DNA from: Nannobrachium achirus
Taxonomy: Eukaryota; Chordata; Actinopteri; Myctophiformes; Myctophidae
Length of the DNA stretch: 64,000 bases
Direction: 5' to 3'
Assembly: GCA_963921795.1 (NCBI GenBank)
Contig: OY997653.1
Span: 29,214,587 to 29,278,586, forward strand
The first letter of the stretch is position 1, and each line of letters opens with the position of its first letter. Shown one piece after another: positions 57,101 through 64,000 of the stretch. The translations under genes were made by a program, and so were the position numbers. Below the pieces are notes generated by a model. It saw only the letters and a program-made list of their open reading frames with translations. It ran no database searches and was not told the DNA's origin.

Positions 57101-60100
57101 TTCTAAAATCTAGGAGTGGTTTCTAAAATGTAGGAGGTGATAAGCCACCTCATGCCGTACTAATGGTACGCCGAGAGCAAATATGTAATGAGTGGTGCCA
57201 ATCATTTCTTTTCTACCCAGAAACTGGAAGAACACAGAAATAGCTACAGTACAGAGACAGCAGAAAGCTCTGAATCCACAAGCCTATGGGCAAATTGAAC
57301 CATATTGCTCCCTATCACAAGTGACTCATTGATATAATATATCGTCGTTGTCGGGTGGAAACCTCGCATCTCCAAGTTTCAAATTTGTATGTTCTTTCGC
57401 AAAGCAAAGCCCTGCTTCATCGTACAAGGCTGTCGCACAGAAGTAGTGAAAACAGCCGATCTACAAGCACACAACGCCTCGCGGTGCGAGGCGTTGTGTG
57501 CTTGTAGATCGGCTGTTTTCACCAGTTTAAATCATTTTTAAAATGATAAATGCAAATCGAACGGACATACAAGGTTTTCACCCGCCAACGACAATATATT
57601 TATAGAAAAAGTGATTTGGGGTTTCATGACTCTTTAAGTAAAACATCGATGTCTGATTGGAACTGGATATAGACCATAGAGTTATAATAAGTGGTATAAT
57701 CCAGTAATCCATTGCAGAATGGTAAAAAAAAGTTGATTTAAAACAGTTACGCTTGATTACCACATAATAGTGATGTACTGTAATCAGGTTAGAATCTGTC
57801 TGGGGCCCTGTATCACATGTTAACCCTTTCTGTCTGTCTCTCTGCTATCTTCCTTGTCTCTGTCCAAAATAAAACACATGCCCACCAAACCCCATAGTGA
57901 TGATGTTTGTGTTCTGCAGGAGGGACAGCAGTATGGTGAAGGAGGAAATCAAAGCCTTTCTGGGAAACAGGAGGATCTCTCAAGCAGTGGTGGCACAAGT
58001 CACTGGTCAGTGACACACACACGCACGCACGCACGCACGCTCATATCTCCCTCTCTCCTATCTCTTCCTTATACCTCTCGCTCTCTCTCTCTAATATACT
58101 GTATATCTCCCAATTTCTTCTCTCGTATCTCCAATCTTATCTTGCACATTTCTGTTCACGCAACTCCCTTGCAACTCTTTATCTCTTTAGCTGTCACTCT
58201 TTAATTGAACCGTTCTCTCACATTACCACCTTAAACTGCAGACCACAGCAGATCAGTTCCTCCCGAGAGTCGTCTGTGAAACAGACGTTGGGGGGGAAAA
58301 AGATGTTAATCTCTTGGTTTGTCATTTCAGGTATTAGCCAGAGCAGGATCTCTCATTGGCTACTCCAGCACGGCTCTGACCTGAGCGAACAGAAGAAGAG
58401 GGCGTTCTACCGCTGGTACACGCTGGAGAAAACCACCCCAGGTACAAAAACGGAGAACAGGTTTTTGGATGCCAAACAAAGCGCATGCACCCCTACCTAC
58501 GCCTAGGGCAGCCATCTTTAAGTTTTGGACTAAAGCCTGGGTTATATTTAGTTGCGTAAGGGTGTCACGGCACCGAAAATAGCCAATCTGCTATTTTCAG
58601 CATGCGCACAACTAATTAAATTTCACCCTTAACAGCTCTGTAACTGGGATTGACCCTTATGAAAAACTCTTTTTACAATGTGTTTTTCTCAACGGATGCA
58701 CAACAAAATAGCTTCTTTTTCTTCAGAGGGGCTCCTGTGAGGAGGTCATAGAAGGTTTGGTCGTATATCAATATTTTCTCCAAATCAAACCACACTTAAA
58801 ACACATCCAAATACAATGATAAGGTAACCTTATCATTGTATTACTTATTACCTATTGGATTACCTTACCTATCTCTGCAAGTTCAATTCTGTACTGAAAT
58901 TACTGGAATCCTATGGCTTCCTTGGAATTTAATCAAACCACAGCATGCTACTGTATGTAAATTAGTCACCAGGACATGGTGAGTCATAGTCAGTGGGCTA
59001 AACATGCCAGAGCGCCGGTATGGTGGTCCTTTAAGGTTAAATGTATGTACCTTGCTGTACACGGGTCAACAGTGAACCTCTCTTTCTGCCTACTTCTGAA
59101 CGGCACAGATGCCATTCAGTGGTTTTATGACAGGCTTATATCAAGATAGCAAACATCCCTCTCTGTCCTCTGTGGCATGTTTCTCCATGGACCTGTGCCA
59201 ACCATCGTCAGCAGTGGAAACCGCTCTATGCTATTTATGGCCAGACTGTGCCCAGCCCTAATCCCTGTCGAAGTCCTTTTACAAGACTCCGTCACCGCTG
59301 CTGCAGAGAAACTGATGCCCCGTTCACGCCGGTCTCACGAAACCGTACCAATACAAGCTTGACCCAGCCAGGCCTGATTTATACTTAGTTCGCAACCGCG
59401 ACCCATGGAACCCGCATCTAAGTACAGTATAACTCATTCTTTAGGTCTTGTTCAGTCACCTCTGTTTTTATGGCGCACGATTAGTTCAGCATACAGCTGG
59501 CCGTGGAGTGTCTGAACTTGGAGCAGAAGTTAGCAGTGTGATCATAGAGCACAGTGTTCTTTGGGACAATTTCTTGTTCACACTTCTAGCTTATAATGTT
59601 TTTGTTTCAGGAACAGGTTGGCTGCAGAAAAAAGAGAAGCATCTCTAAATGGTATATTTTACATCGGTGTCCACTCCAGAGAGTGAATTAACTGAATTCA
59701 ATGATTTTGTTTGATTTTCAGTTTTACCCTAGTCTAGGACAGTGCAGTGCAGTGCAGTGCAGTACAGTGCAACACAATGCTTGTCATCTAATATTTATAG
59801 ATGCTAAGACCGAATCTGAATCTCGGTACATGAGCAAGGTCTCTACCTGATGTTTTAATTAACCTTCACAACTGGAGGTAGATTTAGAGTTTTTAGAGGT
59901 CATTGTGTGCTGCTCAGAACACATTATCTAATTAGATATTAAAGGACAACTTTGTTTTTTTTTTTATAATAAGGGTTCATATTTTAGATTGTAATTAGAG
60001 AAAAGAAAATGTTTTTAGCAATTTTGATTTCAGTGGGTGGGGGCTAAATATGTATTTTTAGACACAATACGCCTGTGATTTCTTTATTACTATTTACAGT

Positions 60101-63100
60101 AACACTACTAGCCCCCATAAGTCACATCTTCCCATGAAAGATTTCTTGGGAATGGGCTTATTGTGTCTAAAAGACATACAGTATATAGCCACTTGTACGC
60201 ATGCCCCCACTGAAATCAAAATAATTAAAATCGCTAAAACGATAGAAAGCAGTAAATGAAAACATTGTACGACTCATCTTTTCTTTTCTATAATTTCAAA
60301 CTAAAATCCCTTGTTGTAAAGAAAAACAAAGTTGTCCTTTAACAGTTGACTAAATCCATCACGAAAAGACAAAATATGAACTACTCGTACGTTTCATCAT
60401 GGCTCATTAAGTCAGCCTCTGTTCTAACTACAGGGTTCCCACGGTCATGAAATTCCTGGAAATATTTTGAAATTTGTTTTTTGGAATTGATCAAGGGTCC
60501 TGGAAGGTCCTGGAAAAAATAGCTATGCATTGTCTTTGGTTATTGATTTTGTTAATACCTCTGAAATGACAAATTAAACATTGGCCAAATTGTCAAATAT
60601 TAGAGGCAGAAATTGTGAAAATAGCAGATCTACATGCTCACATGTACAACAACGCCTCGCGTTGCGAGGCGTTGTATTTTCACAATAGAACCGTGTTATA
60701 AAAAATGTAATGCCTCAACTCTTAGTGCTCGTCAGGGTGCCGGGTCCCCAGTTAAAATATGATTATTTCGGGGGTCACAGCCTGAAAAGGTTGAGAACCA
60801 CTGGCATACACTACCTGTCTTTGGGCATTGCGCATAGGAGTAAGCGACTTGTTATTGAGCTGAATTTGTGTTATATAGTCCTGAAAATTGGATTAAATAT
60901 TCTGGAAAAGTTTTGGAAAAGTTTTGGAAATTAATTGGTAAAAATGTGTGGGAACCCTGTAACTAAGACATGTGTCCTCTTGAAAGCAACAGTAGATGCA
61001 TGAATCTTCAAAAATTCTCTTCATTCCTGTCCCAGGTGCCACCCTAAACATGCGGCCTGCTCCGTTGGCCCTTGAGGAAATGGAGTGGAGGCAAACCCCG
61101 CCCCCCATCACCACCGCCCCCGGGACCTTCCGACTGCGGAGAGGAAGCCGTTTCACTTGGAGGAAAGAATGCCTGGCCGTGATGGAGAGGTGAGGAGGAA
61201 CAATGGAAGCGAGAGACTGAGAGGAGGTGGAGGAGGGATCACAGAAGAGGCACAGAGGGGGAGTCGTTGTCTGTCTTAAAGTCTCTCTTGCTTCCGTGAG
61301 GAATTGAGTGAAGTTTACACCGACTGCCAGCCGAATGGCAGCTCAACAATGGAGTAACGAAACCATCTTCAACATACTGTGTGTTTGATGGGTCTAGGAA
61401 AAGAGACGTGAGCCGCCTTCAGAGTTCAAAACCACACAAAAGAGAGAGTGATTCATTAAAAAAAGAAACTGCCCTTATATCTAAAGCGAATTGTTCCCTT
61501 GTGTGAAGATGTAATGAGTAAGCGTTACAATATTAAACACATCTTACCTTTAATGGTTCAAACCGTTATTGTTTAAATAATCAAATGAACTATCCCACCA
61601 TCAACGATTATGTATGCAGTACACAGTGTGATTTGAGCAGAATTATTAGAATGATCTTAAGCAGGCAGCTACTATGGTGAAAATCAATGTGGAACTGTAC
61701 TGCCTTGGTCTACAGCACATTACTTACTGTTACATTCCCACATTTTACAAAATAAACAAAGCCACGATGGGGGAGAGCGGGCTGGCTCAACATAACAAAA
61801 GACACAATTAATAATGATTAACTTCACTCCCGGCCCAACAGTAGCCAGTAGGATATGGAACAAACACAAGCTCATTAACCACACTGAATAGTATAAAACT
61901 AGCTGTTGCAAATAAATCAATATTAAGCAAAACATTTCTGCAAAAATGTATCAGAAACCGTTTTTTTTGGACTGTAGCCCTCACCCATGGTGCGGAGGGT
62001 TGGACTTAGCCGATTTACAAGCTCACAATGCGTTGCATCGCAAGCTTGTAGATCTGCTATTTTCTAAATATTTTTATACATTTTAAACATTTGAAGACTT
62101 GTGAAACAGGACATTCTGCATAATGAGTACTTTCTACTTTTGGCACTTTAAATACATTTTGATACCAATACTTTTGTACTTTTACTCATGTAAATTTAGT
62201 TGAGTATTTCTACATTGCTGTATTGATACTTTTGCAGTAAGTAAGAAATGTGTAATTTCTCCACCACTGAAAATGAAACGAATTAACTTGTGTCTTCTTC
62301 TCTTATGCTTTATACAGCTACTTCAATGACAACCAGTACCCAGATGAGGCCAAGAGAGAGGAGATAGCAAATGCATGCAATGCAGTCATCCAAAAACCAG
62401 GTAACCCAAAAGAGACCCTTAACCTCATGAACCCTGCAGTAGCATCCAAAAAATGGGCAAACGTTTGGAAATGGCAGATCTGCAAGCTTACACATTACGC
62501 TTCAACACTCGTAGATCGCCTATTTTCGGTCAAGAGATTTGATGTAGAGGGGAAAAAGGAGGGCAACAAGTACAGTCCCCTACCTAGGGGACCCACACCA
62601 ACATAGTACAGTATATAAGGTTTAAGTTGTTAACAATTTTAAGGATGTCTAAATGTTTCTTAGTTTAACTGAAATGCAAGTTGGGAGAATCGACATGTAT
62701 AATGTTCATTATTATGGAGATGGAATGTTACGAGGTGCCTGAAATGTCTCACCTCCATGATCTGTTGCAGGGAAGAAACTGTCTGATCTGGAGAGAGTGA
62801 CCTCCCTCAAAGTTTACAACTGGTTTGCCAACCGACGCAAGGAGATCAAGAGACGGGCTAACATTGGTAACGTGGGCTTGGGGGCAGGGCTAAGTAATTA
62901 GGGGCTTGGGACCATAACCTATTATCTGGTGGGCACAATGTAAAATGTGTAGTAAAGGGTTATTCATACTCCAAGGTGAGGTGAGTAGCAACTCACCGTG
63001 GTGTAGTTTTCTAAAGTCGGAAAACGACAACATTGCGTCACTCACCGTGGTGAGTAGCAAATCACCTCTCACCCTGACACATCTCTCTGCTTTTACTGTC

Positions 63101-63735
63101 TGACATCACCCCGTTCACATGATGTAAAAGTACACCCCCTGGACCAGACACTAGTATGTTCGCAGGGACTTACCCCCAATACTGAGTGCCAAGAAGGGAG
63201 GAGCTAAGTTCCAACATCTTGCTTTGTCCAAAGTTTGTTGTACGCCCAGGGTCACATTGGTCAAGCTTCATAAATAGCACCGCTCACTTCACACTAGGTG
63301 TGGTTTTTCTCTTTGGTATGACCTGGCCGGGTGGCCGGGGATCAAACCCTGACCTGCCAGTCTCAGGGCGGACACTCTAACCGCAAGGCCACTGAGCTGG
63401 TTTAGAGCTCTGGTCTAGGCAGGCACAATGTAAAATGTATCCTAACCCCTGTCGTGATTTTTGATCCAGTGCTATAGCTGTACTTACCTAATATGAAAAC
63501 AGTTAATTTATAATTACATTCATGGATCAGTGAGGTCAGCGAGATTATGGAACGGTCACAACCGACCGTAATGAGGACAGTAAGAGTAAACCTACTGTGA
63601 CTTGACGGTGTTGTCCTGACTGTCTGTCTCTTTCTCTAAGAAGCCACAATCCTGGAGAGTCATGGGATCGACGTGCAGAGTCCTGGAGGACATTCAAACA
63701 GCGACGACATCGACGGAAATGACTTCTCAGAGCAG
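53372..63735 (+). CDS. hmbox1: HMBOX1 (HOT1) homeobox protein orthologue, 5' part of gene, 7 coding exons
   Basis: An atypical HNF1-like homeodomain protein. The mammalian orthologue binds double-stranded telomeric TTAGGG repeats and acts in the nucleus. Exons: 53372-54102, 57920-58005, 58331-58441, 61036-61189, 62318-62400, 62771-62866, 63641-63735. All join in phase (452 codons seen). The C-terminal acidic end lies beyond the window. Order: N-terminal HNF1-like helix, low-complexity linker, POU-like domain, homeodomain. It lies about 6 kb downstream of kif13b on the same strand. Confidence 0.95.
54235..54592. repeat. ATCGTGATA-type MITE with hairpin
   Basis: It contains TCATGATTATTGTGACC at the left and ATCACGATAATATCGCTTA at the right, with the hairpin 54293-54373. 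Related to 24015-24327, which has no hairpin. Confidence 0.65.
54293..54373. repeat. hairpin repeat with CCGATC in both arms
   Basis: TTTGCCAAAAAATAGCCGAT at the left and ATCGGCTATTTTTTGGCAAA at the right (16-bp outer arms). Inner GCTCACAACACG / CGCATGTGAGC. Confidence 0.88.
54690..55390. repeat. unclassified repeat (AGCGCCACCAGGAGGCC type)
   Basis: GTCCGTCCGTGTGTCC, CACTCCCTGGATGCCAATTC and TTCTAGCGCCACCAGGAGG resemble parts of 19673-20366 (TTCTAGCGCCACCTTCAGG) and, in reverse, 41690-41820 (TGGCATCCAGGGAGTGTGTG). Possibly a Helitron-like family. Confidence 0.4.
55400..57001. other. hmbox1 intron, no gene seen
   Basis: It contains a pyrimidine-rich stretch (55790-55900), short tandem repeats at 56570, and otherwise unique-looking sequence. 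No conserved coding exon was recognised. Confidence 0.5.
56570..56665. repeat. short tandem repeat, about 29-bp unit x3
   Basis: The unit ATCACAGATTTAGCCCAGAT with GTTACAG is repeated about three times. Confidence 0.65.
57002..57137. repeat. minisatellite, about 20-bp unit x7
   Basis: The unit TGTAGGAGTGGTTTCTAAAA is repeated about seven times with small length changes. Confidence 0.85.
57337..57600. mobile_element. ATATCGTCGTTGTCGGGTGG-family MITE, copy 3
   Basis: Left ATATCGTCGTTGTCGGGTGG and right TTTTCACCCGCCAACGACAA inverted ends inside TATA-rich flanks (TA target likely). Central hairpin 57446-57522. It lies upstream of hmbox1 exon 2. Confidence 0.8.
57446..57522. repeat. hairpin repeat, well preserved
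   Basis: GTGAAAACAGCCGATCTACA and TGTAGATCGGCTGTTTTCAC. Inner stem CACAACGCCTCGC-GGT-GCGAGGCGTTGTG. Nearly perfect palindrome. Confidence 0.92.
57920..58005 (+). CDS. hmbox1: hmbox1 coding exon 2 (POU-like)
   Basis: It encodes RDSSMVKEEIKAFLGNRRIS and QAVVAQVTG. Its first base completes an Arg codon from exon 1, giving ELMRRDSS. VKEE next to Ser/Ile resembles a sumoylation-type site (inference). It ends in phase 1. Confidence 0.95.
58331..58441 (+). CDS. hmbox1: hmbox1 coding exon 3 (POU-like recognition helix)
   Basis: It encodes ISQSRISHWLLQHGSDLSEQ and KKRAFYRWYTLEKTTPG. The SQSRIS.WL helix is typical of HNF1/POU-specific domains. The acceptor is TTTCAG and the donor GTACAA. Confidence 0.96.
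58507..59938. other. hmbox1 intron with short hairpin remnant
   Basis: A minimal hairpin (GAAAATAGCCAATCTGCTAT, about 58577-58603) lies in a repeat shared with 47020-47150. A GCAGTGCAGTGCAGT run lies at about 59745-59775. No coding exon. Confidence 0.5.
59943..60338. mobile_element. TTAA-target MITE (AGGACAACTTTG family)
   Basis: Ends AGGACAACTTTGTTTTT and AAACAAAGTTGTCCT lie between TTAA at 59939-59942 and 60339-60342. The body matches 11690-12081. Confidence 0.85.
60431..60959. mobile_element. CAGGGTTCCCAC-family MITE, copy 3
   Basis: Ends CAGGGTTCCCACGGTCATG and GTGTGGGAACCCTG are flanked by TAACTA (60425-60430 and 60960-60965). It contains a hairpin at 60611-60685 with a shortened right arm. 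It lies just upstream of hmbox1 exon 4. Confidence 0.8.
60611..60685. repeat. hairpin repeat, right arm shortened
   Basis: ATTGTGAAAATAGCAGATCT, inner stem CAACGCCTCGC-GTT-GCGAGGCGTTG, then TATTTTCACAAT. The right GATCTACAAGC core is missing. Confidence 0.8.
61036..61189 (+). CDS. hmbox1: hmbox1 coding exon 4 (linker and homeodomain start)
   Basis: It encodes ATLNMRPAPLALEEMEWRQT, a proline-rich linker, then FRLRRGSRFTWRKECLAVME, the basic arm and helix 1 of the homeodomain. It ends in phase 2. Confidence 0.95.
62007..62064. repeat. hairpin repeat
   Basis: TTAGCCGATTTACAAGCTCA, CAATGCGTTGCATCG, CAAGCTTGTAGATCTGCTAT. Confidence 0.75.
62318..62400 (+). CDS. hmbox1: hmbox1 coding exon 5 (homeodomain)
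   Basis: It encodes SYFNDNQYPDEAKREEIANA and CNAVIQKPG. This includes the extra residues between helices 2 and 3 that mark HNF1-type homeodomains. Confidence 0.96.
62463..62530. repeat. hairpin repeat (decayed)
   Basis: TTGGAAATGGCAGATCTGCA and ACTCGTAGATCGCCTATTTT. It lies just after hmbox1 exon 5. Confidence 0.6.
62771..62866 (+). CDS. hmbox1: hmbox1 coding exon 6 (homeodomain helix 3)
   Basis: It encodes KKLSDLERVTSLKVYNWFAN and RRKEIKRRANI. WFANRRKEIKRRA is the DNA-recognition helix with the invariant W, F, N and R. Confidence 0.97.
63130..63402 (-). repeat. tRNA-derived SINE (ACCAGCTCAGTGG family), copy 2
   Basis: The minus strand reads CCAGCTCAGTGGCCTTGCGG and GATCCCCGGCCACCCGGCC. 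Compared with 22805-23085 it has a roughly 110-bp extra block between the promoter part and the TACCCCC body. Confidence 0.65.
63641..63735 (+). CDS. hmbox1: hmbox1 coding exon 7
   Basis: It encodes EATILESHGIDVQSPGGHSN and SDDIDGNDFSEQ. The acceptor is CTCTAAG and the donor GTAAGG. It is in phase 0 at the end; the next exon lies beyond 64000. Confidence 0.95.
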
Positions 63736-64000
63736 GTAAGGCTTGGAGTTTCAATACCTTCACGTGTGCCAGCTTTCCTGACACCGTGTGCATGCTTTGC
63801 GTCTAAACATAAAACAAAAAAGAAAGAAGGGTTGGTGAATTCTGGTGTGCACATTTTACTATTTTTCATTTTTTTGTACATAACGGCCATTGTTCACACA
63901 GCCCGAGACATCCATCAAGAAGTTGTTTGTCTGTTCATGAGCAACGCCCATTTTTCATTGACTAGTTTGAACGCAGCAAAACAATGGGATTAGCTTTTAA

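Overview
The window is nuclear DNA of a vertebrate, almost certainly a teleost fish. Two spliced genes lie head to tail on the + strand with GT-AG introns. They are a kif13b orthologue (kinesin-3, GAKIN; 3' part, 36 coding exons, 418-46194) and an hmbox1 orthologue (HOT1, homeobox-containing 1; 5' part, 7 coding exons, 53372 to beyond 63735). I recall the same two genes as neighbours in human 8p, so the order looks like ancient vertebrate synteny. The repeats (CA/GT microsatellites, tRNA-derived SINEs, hAT/TTAA/TA-target MITEs, Helitrons) fit a ray-finned fish. The species cannot be named from the sequence.

Layout. 1-417: intron upstream of the first visible kif13b exon; about 80 N-terminal motor residues lie outside the window. 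418-10655: motor domain exons. 11435-15088: neck and stalk start plus the FHA domain. 15672-32401: stalk and KIF1B-type/DUF3694 regions. 33161-41044: small tail exons. 43543-45127: one very large disordered exon. 45935-46194: completion of the CAP-Gly domain and the stop. A 3'UTR of about 1.4 kb ends near an AATAAA at 47571. 47600-49840 is intergenic and carries a hAT MITE and a GC-rich foldback element. 49846-50095 is a candidate promoter and noncoding first exon of hmbox1. The hmbox1 ATG is at 53372, behind a 600-bp pyrimidine tract. The exons encode an HNF1-like N-terminus, a POU-like domain and an atypical homeodomain, and the last part runs off the right edge. All 36 kif13b exons and 7 hmbox1 exons join in frame with no frameshift or internal stop, so both genes look functional. 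KIF13B is a plus-end microtubule motor; HMBOX1 is a nuclear DNA-binding protein. Nothing suggests they work in one pathway.

Most of the remaining DNA is transposable elements, many datable by target-site duplications or nested insertions. The most unusual feature is a 60-80 bp hairpin (core TAGC[A/C]GATCTACAAGC, short variable inner stem, mirrored core) found about 30 times in 64 kb. It sits inside several otherwise unrelated MITE families, its inner stem varies with pairing kept, and its outer arms are specific to each host MITE. Other notable features are a 4-kb TTAA-target element with tandemly repeated terminal inverted repeats, two Helitrons (one with an exact empty site inside a paralogous MITE), long GT/CA microsatellites directly at several kif13b splice sites, and amino-acid run expansion in hmbox1.
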